Positions 1-9,169 of a stretch of 64,000 nucleotides of DNA are shown in pieces. The position numbers were made by a program, and so were the translations under genes. Every line of letters begins with the position of its first letter. The first letter of the stretch is position 1. The stretch covers positions 151,692-215,691 of the forward strand of contig JALQPE010000216.1 of assembly GCA_030407315.1 (NCBI GenBank). The letters run 5' to 3'. Below the pieces are notes generated by a model. That model was not told where the DNA came from, searched no databases, and was given only the letters and a program-made list of their open reading frames with translations. This DNA comes from Asparagopsis taxiformis (taxonomy: Eukaryota; Rhodophyta; Florideophyceae; Bonnemaisoniales; Bonnemaisoniaceae).

Positions 1-1127
1 GCAGTCAGCCCAACTTTTCGACGTCTTCTCATGCATCATGCTTCGACACATATTACAGCAGTGTTACAATACAATTGATAGGCCCATTCGGCAAAGTTGA
101 TTGCCTGCACGCAACGGTTTTTTATAATTTGGTGCGCAGGCGTTGGCAAAAACACGTGTACCATGGCGAGAAATGACACACATGGCGTCGGGAGCAACCA
201 CTTGGCAATTGGCGTTGAAACGGTTGGATGAGAGGCCGTCGAAATTTTGGAGCATTCACGGTCTCTACGACTGGCGATAAAACGGACTGCGTGACGGGGA
301 TGGCGAGTGCGTCCATGGGACACGCGCGACTGAATGAAACGGATAGTGAGAACGGTTTCGTGCGGGGGAAAGTGACAGGGTCGAGCACTCGTGAGGACGC
401 GGATGAGGCCAATAGATGGGCCGAAGGGTCTCATGAGCCGACGGTACCCGGGTCCGTTTTGTTTCGAACGGGACGCACACCACTGGGAGCGGCGATTAGA
501 AACGGTGGGTGTGCCGCAATTGAGACTACATCTGTGGATTCAGGGCCCCTGCCAAATACCAAAAAACTGAACGTTGCATGGGACGGAACTTTGACAGCGA
601 TGTCTGAATCAAAATGCACCGTGACATAAAGTCACCACCCACATGATGTGGATCCTCTTTGCAACGTCCTTCCCAATCCAGCATGTCACATGAGTAAACG
701 TCACGCGTCGAATCGACAAATTGCACGGCGCTCTTCCCAGATGGTCGTTCTTCATACAATTATCCACCATTCAGTATGCGACGTTGAAACTATGCCGCAT
801 ACAATTTGGAGTCTAGTTATATGTTACTGTAAGATTGCACGACCGTGCGCACCAAGACTGCCACGTTGTGAAACGCTATTCCAGCCCAAAAATATTTGCC
901 AGCAATGACATATCAGCCATTCCTGGTCCACAATAATTACACAATTATACAACTATACAGCTGCATTGCGCACAGGCAACAGTGCCCACGGCGCACGTCC
1001 TTGTTAGGCGATGTCCAGCGACGCGCGCCAACCATCCCACTTGACCTTCTAAATACTTTACACCCATCTTCACCGATCCCTCCTTCCCATTCCCCAACAC
1101 TAGCTGCTGCACCAACCCTTGCCCGTC
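1..1127. other. intergenic / upstream region, no supported gene
   Basis: I see no convincing gene. A plus-strand frame at 228-629 starts with ATG, but its protein is Gly/Ser/Thr-rich without recognisable motifs, and antisense frames of similar length cover the same bases. The last few hundred bases become C-rich and lead into the fucosyltransferase-like gene, so they probably hold its promoter and 5' leader. Confidence 0.5.
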
Positions 1128-2792
1128 ATGGCCATGGCGCCTGCGCCCTCCGTACTTTTCCGCCGTGCGTTGCGCCGCACCTTGCTACGGCGGCCGCCTA
1201 AACGCACCGCACCCATTCCCTATCTCCTTCTCACCCTAATCGCCTTGATGCTTTCCGGCTTTCTCACGCGCACCCCGCCCACCAACGACATGTCCGTCGT
1301 AATTCGCACCCTAACCAACGACCATCCAACGCTACCACTACCCGCGTATCGATCGCCACCGACAGTTTCCCGCCCGGTGCCGCCACACCCCGATCCGCTC
1401 ACTAGCCGCGTAGACGCCATCGTTGGCGACGAGGCCGGCGCTAAATCCGGCCTCACAGACCTCTATATGGTGCCCGCACATATAGTCGCCAACATGTCAC
1501 AAAGCGTCGCGTCCAGACTGTATTGGAAATTGGTGTACACTGATGTGGTGTCCGCCTTGCGCTCGCATCATGATTCCGATGCCGTCAGTACGCACCGTCC
1601 ACGTTTCGAAGCCAAAGCGCGTGTCTTCTTCGTGCACACCCAAAATGGTCTCGGCAATCGTCTACGCGCCTTGGCTTCCGGACTTGCGATTGCGCGTGCA
1701 ACCGGACGCGTTCCCGTGGTGGTGTGGGAATGTGATGCGCATCTCGGTGCGCCCTTCAATCAATTGTTTGAAACTACATCGTACGGTAGTGATATTCATA
1801 CCGTGTTGTACAAGGACTTGATCGTTATGCAATCGTTTCCGTCATGGCCAGATGTGGCCGCCTCGGCTCCCGAATGGTATCCCATGAACTATATGACCAA
1901 GGATGGCGCCTTAGCCGCCAACGGTGCCGAAATGAATTTTGTGCTCCCATCCAACCCGCAGCCGTTGCGCCCCGCCAATCTCATGGACTCGATGGGTGCT
2001 ATCGACGGTATCAACGAAGCGGACAGGGCTTCGCTTCGTTTGACCAAGCGCAAATTGGAACCGAAACTGCCGTTTGCTCGTAACTCGATGATCGAGGAAA
2101 ATATGCATGTGTATTTTAAGAGCGCCTACGTTGCGCGTGCCGTTCCCGAGCACCTGTCGGATTCAGTCAACGTTAATCGCGAACTCATGTCATTGCGACC
2201 AGTCAAAGTCGTGACGGACATTGTCAACTCAGTGCATGCGAGTCTGTTGGCCAAGTCGATCGGTATTCACATCCGATCTCGTAGTTTAGCTAATGACAAT
2301 GTCAAAGTGGATTGGAATTGTGAGTACACTGCGTCAGGGGCGGAAATTACAGACTATTGGCGCAAACAATCAGGACTCAATGTGTTTGTGAAGCAAATGA
2401 GCAAGATGATTTGGAAGCGTCCCGATGCATCGTTCTTTGTAGCGGCGGACGATGTGAAAGTTTTGAACCAATTGCAGCAGAAGTTCCCGGGGCGGGTGCA
2501 TTCCATTGCGCGCAATTGCGACGATCGGGACCACTCGTGCGTAGTGTTTGCACTGGCGGATCTGCTGTGTTTGTCGAAAACGCAGGAGATTTACGGGTCG
2601 AATTGGAGCTCGTTTACGGAGGCTGCGGGGCGGCTGGGGAACAAGCGGGTGCGTTTGAGCGGAGTGGACTTTGCGAAGAAGAAGCCGCTGCCGCGATGGA
2701 GACGTACGATTGCGCGACGGTTTGAAACGTTGGTGCGAGTTTGGTACGGCGCTGATCGCAATCCGTACTATAAATGTACAAAACATCGATAG
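1128..2792 (+). CDS. Golgi-type membrane-anchored fucosyltransferase-like glycosyltransferase
   Basis: A 554-residue protein. A short basic N-terminus is followed by one hydrophobic segment (about residues 32-46, YLLLTLIALMLSGFL) and a Pro/Thr-rich stem, a typical type II Golgi layout. The catalytic part has NGLGNRLRALASG (about 173-185), the donor-site signature of NodZ/alpha-1,6- and protein O-fucosyltransferase-like enzymes, and GIHIRSRS (about 378-385), the matching HxR motif. The C-terminal part (FFVAADD, then IYGSNWSSFTEAA) fits the second half of this GT-B fold. The likely role is transfer of fucose or a related sugar to glycans or cell-wall polymers in the secretory pathway; acceptor unknown. 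The frame is open upstream only to a TTG; ATG at 1128 is the first (a second lies at 1134). No intron seen. Confidence 0.72.
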   Translation: MAMAPAPSVLFRRALRRTLLRRPPKRTAPIPYLLLTLIALMLSGFLTRTPPTNDMSVVIRTLTNDHPTLPLPAYRSPPTVSRPVPPHPDPLTSRVDAIVGDEAGAKSGLTDLYMVPAHIVANMSQSVASRLYWKLVYTDVVSALRSHHDSDAVSTHRPRFEAKARVFFVHTQNGLGNRLRALASGLAIARATGRVPVVVWECDAHLGAPFNQLFETTSYGSDIHTVLYKDLIVMQSFPSWPDVAASAPEWYPMNYMTKDGALAANGAEMNFVLPSNPQPLRPANLMDSMGAIDGINEADRASLRLTKRKLEPKLPFARNSMIEENMHVYFKSAYVARAVPEHLSDSVNVNRELMSLRPVKVVTDIVNSVHASLLAKSIGIHIRSRSLANDNVKVDWNCEYTASGAEITDYWRKQSGLNVFVKQMSKMIWKRPDASFFVAADDVKVLNQLQQKFPGRVHSIARNCDDRDHSCVVFALADLLCLSKTQEIYGSNWSSFTEAAGRLGNKRVRLSGVDFAKKKPLPRWRRTIARRFETLVRVWYGADRNPYYKCTKHR

Positions 2793-3035
2793 AAAGTGTG
2801 CATCTGCAGAAGAGATTTTCGACGGGAGTATTTGTGGCTGCCTCGTTTCGTTTGGTAGACACTTTCAGTATCTGTAGAATAACTGTGGGGGATAAATTAC
2901 GTAATGAATGACTGTGCACCAAGGTTGGATTTACCGAAAATTTGAGCTCTAGCTAGTTTAGTGCGGCAAGCGCTGTGGTGTGCGAGCACAACGGCAGACA
3001 TGCATGCTGTTTTGTTTTCTGTCCTCATTTCTGTA

Positions 3036-3110
3036 ACGCGACGCGACGCGGTTCGACGCGGCGTGGCGTGGCGTGGCTTGGCATAGCGTGGCGTGGTGTG
3101 GCGTGGCATG
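3036..3110. repeat. degenerate pentanucleotide repeat (gcgtg / acgcg)
   Basis: About 75 bp made of runs of ACGCG followed by GCGTG units (gcgtggcgtggcgtgg and variants). It is a degenerate microsatellite whose unit flips to its reverse complement part-way, so the tract could fold back on itself. No coding role is apparent. Confidence 0.8.
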
Positions 3111-3361
3111 CCGCGCACTGCGGTGACCGATCCAAGGCCCTCTACAATCTGAGAGGTCGAAAAATTTGTTCAACGGTGATTTGCGCGTCACACACAGCGC
3201 GCAGCATGTTTTACAGGATGTTGGTCAGAAAAGCAAACACATGCACATCTGCTGTTGTGCTGTTGCGTGCTGCTTGCGTCAACTAGCGGTCAGTAGGTCG
3301 AGCTGCAACGCGAAGCGCGGCGGCGCTCAGCCATGGCACATGAAACGGACGGAGGGCAGTG

Positions 3362-3412
3362 GGGCGAAGCGGTGCGAAGCGGTGCGGTGCGGTGCGTTGC
3401 GTTGTGGTGCGT
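3362..3412. repeat. second pentanucleotide repeat (gcggt / gcgtt)
   Basis: About 50 bp of tandem pentamers, beginning gggcgaagcggtgcgaagc and moving through gcggt to gcgtt units. It lies about 250 bp from the gcgtg tract and probably arose by the same slippage process. Confidence 0.75.
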
Positions 3413-4601
3413 CTGCAACGGGGGTGCAGACTTAAATGGGCTCGCAACGGCCACAACGACGGCAGTGGCGGTGCGGTGGAGTGCGGCGGCATGCTCGGCT
3501 GGCGCGCTATGCCCCGCTGTGCGGCGCAGCGGCGTAGAGCGGCTGGGCGCTGCGCGTTGAAATACACGATCGCATGGCGCGCATGGAACGTGCTGCACGC
3601 GTGCGTTGTAGACGTAGGTGGCACGGCAAGTGAGGCGAGTGCACCGCGCGACAGACAAATCGTCATGCTTCTGGCATTCATTTTCATTGATATCGATATT
3701 TATCATGTAATACAACATATATGCGACGCAACGCCGCTAGTGTTGAAACGCGCGCGTTGCTTGGTAGCATGTCATGTGTCATATCGATTGGGCGCGGCGC
3801 GCTACCCACGGACAGACAGAGGGAGGAAGAAGTGAATCGTGGGTGGCGACACGAGCTGAGGTTGGGTGTTTGACGCGGTGCAGTTTATCGGCCTTGTTCA
3901 ATACTGGCTCGTTCAATGCACAACCAATTACATTGGAAGCAGAGAGGACTATATCGGTTGGCGTTTGCACACTCCCTGATTCGGCGCGACGCGACGCGGG
4001 CCATGGAATGGTATCGAATGTGTGCTGCTGGCTGCCACTAAATCTGTGGTGGGTGCTACAGCGGCCGATTTGGTTGGATGGTGTGACCTAACACAGCGAA
4101 CATGAGCTTGGAGATTAGATTCACTCGCGTTAGCTGTATTATACGCAATCTACACTACTACTACTACAGTATCGCTAACGCTGTGATAAACTTGTATGTT
4201 TGAATGGCCGTCAATTCAGCACCAACACACGGTATCTACCATGCATGACTAGAGAGGACTCGTCATGATTGGTGTCGAGCGCAGCGATTGGCTGCAAACA
4301 TACAAGTCGACTGCTATTGCACTGTTGCTGTCCCGTGGACAGCGGCTCGAGTGGCATACTACCTAGCGCGCGCATTGTTGGATGTGGACGGACTCGAGCA
4401 ATGGTTTGCGCTCGTCTGTGTCGAGCCAACGCTCAGTTCGCCCTGCATGCAGTCGATACCTGTCCATTCCGTGGTTTATCGTTTCTTTCTTCTTGTGGAA
4501 CCACACCGCACACCACTCTCGAGAGACCGCACAACACTCCCAACCCAATAACAAACTACGTATTACACATGTACATTACTCGATTGTACCCATTTAATCA
4601 T

Positions 4602-5786
4602 CTACAAACGCTGCAATTCATGCGCCCACCCATGCGCGTCCTCCAATTCACCATATTGGATGCCCCGCACCTTGTTGTAGAGACCGAGCAGCCGAGCGCC
4701 GACAACGTCCGCATTCTCTCCAATCTCAATCAAACGACTGCCCTTCACAATTCGCGTCACTGCAGTAATCACCACCGCAGTGCCACACGCCGCAATTTCC
4801 TCAAATTCCCCGACTTCATCAATGTCAATCGCTCGCTGTTCCACCACCATTCCTTCGTCTTCCGCTAGCTGCATCAATGTCTTATTCGTAATAGACCGCA
4901 GCACTGACGCAGAGTCGGGCGTCACATACTTGTTCCCGCGCAGTCCCACAAAGTTGGACGTCCCAAACTCTTCTATAGTTCGTTGGTTACCCGCGTCCAA
5001 ATATAAATTGATAGGATATCCAGACCGTTTTGCTAGCGTGTTGGGCAGTAGATCCGCCGCGTAATTGCCTGCCACTTTCACGTGTCCAACACCTTTCGGC
5101 GCTGCACGATCAAAATCTGTCATCACCAGCGCTGTCACCGGAGACAACCCGCCCTTGTAGTAGTCTCCAACCGGTACGACCAGCACGAGAAATGTAAACT
5201 CATCAGCCGGTTGCAGTCCAATCTTGGCGCCACTACCAAACAGCAATGGGCGAATGTACAGCGAGCCACCCGTACCGTATGGCGGCACAAATTCCTCATT
5301 CTCTCTCACCGCCGTGTGCACCGCTTCCAAGAATAGTTCGGCCGGCACTTGAGGAATGAGCAGTCGATCGGCAGAAGTAGCCATTCGCTTGGCATTTTCA
5401 TCTGGGCGGAAAATTCGGATTTTGTCGTCCTCGCCGCGGAATGCTTTGAGGCCTTCAAAGCAACTTTGACCATAATGCAAAGCAGTCGATGCAATGTGCA
5501 TGCGAATGTACGGCTCGTCGACCAGTGATAGCGCCGACCACTTTCCGTTTTTGTACACCGATTTCACATAGCATTTGGTTTCAATGTATTGGAAGCCAAG
5601 GTTTTCCCAATCGAGATTGGCGCACGGTTTTCGCACCTCAGATTGAACCATCTTCACCGTAGCCACACTGCGAGCGCGACATGTTTGGGGCGTGGCAAGG
5701 GGGCAGCGCATCGGGCTGCGAAGAAGAACATTGGAGTTGAGTGGTCGCCCATTGCGCTGCAACGGTATCGAGGACACGAAGGCCAT
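4602..5786 (-). CDS. branched-chain amino acid aminotransferase, plastid precursor
   Basis: A 394-residue class IV PLP aminotransferase that interconverts Leu, Ile and Val with their 2-oxo acids. The first 45 or so residues (MAFVSS..., Ser/Arg-rich, few acids) read as a plastid transit peptide. Mature domain landmarks are GQSCFEGLKAF (about 106-116), IRPLLFGSG (about 178-186), the PLP Schiff-base lysine in GHVKVAGNYA (Lys237) and EEFGTSNFVG near 272-281, giving a complete enzyme of normal length. ATG at 5786 is the first in frame; Met46 could start a shorter form. It is divergent from the PsbQ-like gene across 276 bp, so the two may share a promoter. Confidence 0.9.
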   Translation of the reverse strand: MAFVSSIPLQRNGRPLNSNVLLRSPMRCPLATPQTCRARSVATVKMVQSEVRKPCANLDWENLGFQYIETKCYVKSVYKNGKWSALSLVDEPYIRMHIASTALHYGQSCFEGLKAFRGEDDKIRIFRPDENAKRMATSADRLLIPQVPAELFLEAVHTAVRENEEFVPPYGTGGSLYIRPLLFGSGAKIGLQPADEFTFLVLVVPVGDYYKGGLSPVTALVMTDFDRAAPKGVGHVKVAGNYAADLLPNTLAKRSGYPINLYLDAGNQRTIEEFGTSNFVGLRGNKYVTPDSASVLRSITNKTLMQLAEDEGMVVEQRAIDIDEVGEFEEIAACGTAVVITAVTRIVKGSRLIEIGENADVVGARLLGLYNKVRGIQYGELEDAHGWAHELQRL

Positions 5787-6062
5787 GGTGCTCTTGACGG
5801 ATATCGGCGTCGAGCTATGCGGTGCGAGCGAAGGAGAGTAATCGAATTAGTGGCACACTACTGACCGGCCGCTGGCCAGCACAATAATTTCCTGACAATT
5901 TCGACGGCTAATCGGCGTGTTATCCAATAGTCGTGGACTGAATGAATGTGCAAAGTCTCAAGCAACCAATCATATGTGAGATGAGCGCCTGATGATCTCC
6001 CGTACAAGTGCACAGAATGCAACGTTACGGGCAAGTCAATCACCATCATCCAGCTTGCAAAC
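5787..6062. promoter_or_regulatory. shared divergent promoter region (aminotransferase / PsbQ-like)
   Basis: A 276-bp interval between two start codons pointing apart, both of genes for plastid proteins. No clear TATA box is seen; the assignment rests on gene orientation. Confidence 0.5.
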
Positions 6063-6596
6063 ATGGCATTCGTTCGACCGTTGATGAGCGCACGCTCCGA
6101 CAAAGCCTGCACGACGCGCGATTATTGCTGCAAAACGCGTCGAGAGACGTTATACATCATCGCAGGTACGGTTGCGGCGACTTTGCTACCACGAGGCGTT
6201 GTTGCCGAGGAAAAGCCACAGCTTCCACCGGGCGCTCTGCAGTTCACTCGTCTGCTATCAGCTCAGAAGCAATGGAATTCTCTTGACACGGTTTTGAATG
6301 GCGATGCTGAATTGCAGGATGCAGATTGGGGCAACTTGCGCGGATACCTACGCCAGGTGTACGCCGTGAGCGCCGACATGGAGTTTATGGCCAAGCCGTG
6401 GACCGGTGAGCTGCGACAGAACGCCGATGACACTATTCGTGCGTTTCGCAAACTGGTAAAGGCGATGGACAAGCCGGCGATCGACAAGGATCGCAAGCAA
6501 TTTGCAGACATGCATGCGCAGGTTAGCGCCTATTTTGATAGCTTTTTCCGCTCGCTCAAAGAGAGCAGTTCTGGAGATGTGCCCGATGAATTGTAG
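6063..6596 (+). CDS. PsbQ-family photosystem II extrinsic protein (PsbQ'-like) precursor
   Basis: A 177-residue precursor. The N-terminus is a bipartite plastid/thylakoid signal: an Arg/Ser/Cys-rich part, then CKTRRETLYIIAGTVAATLL (twin Arg at 26-27, followed by a hydrophobic stretch) and a probable lumenal cleavage site after GVVA (about 48). This predicts Tat-type import into the thylakoid lumen. The mature 130 residues are predicted helical (DWGNLRGYLRQVYAVSADM, RAFRKLVKAMDK), as in the PsbQ four-helix bundle. Red algae and diatoms carry PsbQ' at the oxygen-evolving complex; this is inferred here from the pattern. It is convergent with the PsbW-like gene 130 bp downstream. Confidence 0.8.
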   Translation: MAFVRPLMSARSDKACTTRDYCCKTRRETLYIIAGTVAATLLPRGVVAEEKPQLPPGALQFTRLLSAQKQWNSLDTVLNGDAELQDADWGNLRGYLRQVYAVSADMEFMAKPWTGELRQNADDTIRAFRKLVKAMDKPAIDKDRKQFADMHAQVSAYFDSFFRSLKESSSGDVPDEL

Positions 6597-6726
6597 GTTT
6601 AGATGACTATTTATTCTGCAAAATGCAACTGCGATACCCTACATTGCGTAGCAAAAGCCTGTCGCGCCGATTATAGATATTGCGACATTGCAGAAAGCAT
6701 GTGTAGAATACGACGCATACGGCTGC

Positions 6727-7133
6727 CTAATTGCGACGCTCGTCATACGCGCCGAAAAAGTCTTCCTTGTCCTGCGAGCCGTCAAACTGGAGGAAGAGCG
6801 CGAGGAATGCGCCGGGGATGAGAATAAACGGGAGGAACAGCAGCGGGTTATCGATTCCAAATCCCTCGCCAGTTCCTTCCGTTGCTAATGCCGGAGCGAC
6901 CGCCGCGAGTGTTGCCGGGACAGTTGCTGCGACGCGCGCGACATTCTTTCGGAGAGACATTTGTGGTGCCGGGCGACGTGCCTATTTCGATGCGATACAA
7001 GGGCTGTGTTAGTTTGTCTGCTGATGCGTGTGCATGGTCGTGTGTGACTTGCGCTGTTTCTTACCGTTACTGAAGATACGCGGACCGATGTGCGCGGGAG
7101 CGCGGCTCCTGTGACAAAAGCGGGGGCGACCAT
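6727..7133 (-). CDS. PsbW-like small photosystem II membrane protein precursor (two exons)
   Basis: Two exons, 7133-7065 and 6981-6727, join in phase 0 across an 83-nt intron (GTAAGA donor, ACTAAC branch-like motif, TAG acceptor) and encode 107 residues. Exon 1 (MVAPAFVTGAALPRTS...) reads as the start of a plastid transit peptide. Exon 2 adds an Arg/Ala-rich stretch and a lumenal-type signal ending ATLAAVAPALA. The mature part begins TEGTGEGFGIDN, followed by one membrane span (LLFLPFILIPGAFLALFL) and an acidic tail. STEGTG-G-(L/I)-N before a single span recalls PsbW. Only exon 2 is seen without splicing, and it lacks the transit peptide. Family assignment is moderate; the intron is well supported. 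Confidence 0.7.
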
Positions 7134-7601
7134 TGTGGATGTTTGTGGAGAAGGTGGAGTTACTGACGAGAAGCAGTTGGTGGAAGTGATGAAGAGTGAA
7201 CGCTGGATGTTTTGGTTTTTTCAACCCAACGCGATCTCATCTCGCACCTCGCCCGTATCTAACATTACATATCTTTCGCGCTGCGACTTGATAGGTCTCG
7301 ATTGATGCCAAGTGGCGGCTTCGGAAGAATCCGCAGCAATATGATTGGTGCCACTTGGCATGTGAGGAGAGGATGTGACGAAGGAGCATTGGCTTCATCC
7401 GCAGCCATAGACTTTGGTCGATCTGCCGTCTACGCATATCGACCACATCTCATCAAATTTCTGCGTTTGTCTAATGTTCAGATCGACCAAAATCCATTGC
7501 AATTCATTCAAATGTCGATCGATATACAAAACCAAACTATACACCTTCTCCTTCGTCACATCCATCGATATCCATAGTACGATTCGCGAAACCCAACCAC
7601 A
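7134..7601. promoter_or_regulatory. divergent promoter region with a 13-bp perfect inverted repeat
   Basis: A 468-bp interval between the starts of the PsbW-like gene and the mitochondrial carrier gene. It holds TTTGGTCGATCTG at 7413-7425 and its exact reverse complement CAGATCGACCAAA at 7479-7491, separated by 53 bp, plus related ATCGACCA at 7438 and TCGATCGAT near 7517. This could be a paired binding site for a transcription factor serving one or both genes; that function is inferred. Confidence 0.5.
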
Positions 7602-8651
7602 ATGGCCAAAGATCAGCATCGCGCATCAGCGGCGCCAGTAATCCCACTAACATTCACCGAAAAAATGACCGCCGGCGCCATAGCGCGCGGCGTGGCCCAA
7701 ACAATTCTTCATCCTGTCGACGTCATCCGTACACGCGTCCAAGCCCGCGGAGTAGCCACGTCCTGGAACCCTAAAATCTTTGTCAAAGGTGTCATTCCGC
7801 AGATTTCCCTCGCAATTCCCGCCGGAGCCGTACAGTTCCTTGCCTTCGAAGCCGCCAAGGAGAGACTCGCCACCCTGCTCCCCGACGAAAAGTTCTCCCA
7901 GGCGCGCATCCTCGTCGCAGGCGCTCTGGGTGCCCTCACAGCAGCATCCTTCCGCGTCCCGCAAGAGGTGCTCAAGCAGCGTATTCAGGCCGATATCTAC
8001 CCCAACATCTACGTGGCTCTCCGCGAAACCGTCGGAACCTCCGGTCTGCCCAGTCTGTACAAGGGCTGGTTGGCCACGATCTCGCGTGACGTTCCATGGA
8101 ATGCTCTCTCCTTCATGTTCCATGGCCAGGGGAAGAAGATTTTTGCATCGATTAATGGCCGTCCGCCGAAGAATGACGAGAACCTTGCCGTGGCAGGCGT
8201 TGCTGGCGCTATAGCTGCGATTATCATGACGCCGGTTGATGTCGTTAAGACAAGGATCATGACGCAGCGGGCTGGGGCAGCCCAGTATTCTGGCATTTTG
8301 AACACATTGAAGAAGATTATTGCAGAGGAAGGTGCTGGTACCTTGATGAAGGGAGTGTTGCCGCGTATTGTGTTTTTGGCCCCGCTGGCTGGTATTACCT
8401 TTTCGGTGTATGAAGCCATTGCAAAGAATATTCGTGCACGCAAGGCCGCTCAAGCTACAGCGTATCGTCCCGTTTCCCCGGATCTTTCTGCCACCGTGGA
8501 TGGTGAGAGCTCGTTGCGAAGACACACGCTTGCACTTAGATTCGCCAAGAATCCTGTGAAGCTTGCTGCGAATTCTGCACAGTTCCCCAGTACCCTTTCC
8601 GATATTAATCTAAGTTCTGCTCCGATCTTTTTTTCACTCCCATCGTGTTGA
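7602..8651 (+). CDS. mitochondrial carrier family protein, SAM-carrier-like
   Basis: A 349-residue SLC25-type carrier. Three repeats are visible, each with the carrier signature on its first helix: PVDVIRTRVQ (about 38), PQEVLKQRIQ (about 120) and PVDVVKTRIM (about 211). The middle signature, in the context FRVPQEVLKQRIQ, is the form found in S-adenosylmethionine carriers of plants, yeast and animals, so I favour exchange of SAM for S-adenosylhomocysteine across the mitochondrial or plastid inner envelope. There is no cleavable presequence, as is usual in the family. The last 60 residues (Ser/Leu-rich tail) extend beyond the third repeat. Start at the first ATG. Substrate is inferred from one motif. 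Confidence 0.78.
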   Translation: MAKDQHRASAAPVIPLTFTEKMTAGAIARGVAQTILHPVDVIRTRVQARGVATSWNPKIFVKGVIPQISLAIPAGAVQFLAFEAAKERLATLLPDEKFSQARILVAGALGALTAASFRVPQEVLKQRIQADIYPNIYVALRETVGTSGLPSLYKGWLATISRDVPWNALSFMFHGQGKKIFASINGRPPKNDENLAVAGVAGAIAAIIMTPVDVVKTRIMTQRAGAAQYSGILNTLKKIIAEEGAGTLMKGVLPRIVFLAPLAGITFSVYEAIAKNIRARKAAQATAYRPVSPDLSATVDGESSLRRHTLALRFAKNPVKLAANSAQFPSTLSDINLSSAPIFFSLPSC

Positions 8652-9169
8652 TGATGCCGGAGACATAGGTTTTGTAATGTTAGAAAATACATTGTTATTG
8701 ACGTGAAAAGCGTTGACCTCAAAGCAACGGACATGTCGCTTCTCGTACAATGCGCAGCTCAACAGGCTTTAAACTGACCTGTCTTGGATACCTATGGGAA
8801 TCATTTTTTGGGTTGGTTCGTTCCATGGTTAATATTAATCCCTGAAGAATCACTGCACATAAATATCTCTTCTCATGTTCAGCAGGTAAACAAAAGAACC
8901 TCAACACAACACCAAAGAGTCGCATTATAACCAATGCTCAGCCCATACAACCTTCTCTGGACATTCATACGGCAGTCAGTCTCAAGTGAACATTTGTTTA
9001 CCAGTTAACTACAACTACAGCGGCAACGTAGACGGGAACAATTACAAATTTTGCGAAATCGACAAGTTCTGTACACAACTGTTCCGCTCATGTCGAAAAC
9101 TGGATTGGGATATGGTGGGGGCTTCAAAACACCGAAACCACGCATAATAACACGTACTCAACATGATGA
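8652..9169. other. intergenic, nothing recognised
   Basis: About 520 bp of AT-leaning DNA between two convergent genes, presumably holding both 3' untranslated regions and polyadenylation signals. I see no gene or repeat. Confidence 0.5.

Larger units (their letters stand above)
2793..4601. other. 1.8 kb gene-free region with GC-rich pentamer tracts
   Basis: No gene is supported. The region has two tracts of degenerate five-base repeats (listed separately), then GC-rich DNA to about 3600 and more AT-balanced DNA to 4600. Overlapping frames on both strands here are Arg/Ala/Cys-rich translations of the repeats and not proteins. It separates the 3' ends of the fucosyltransferase-like gene and the aminotransferase gene. 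Confidence 0.55.

Noticed and set aside
228..629. 133-residue ATG-initiated frame at the left end
   Set aside because: No recognisable motif, mixed low-information composition, and similar-length antisense frames; not enough to call a gene.
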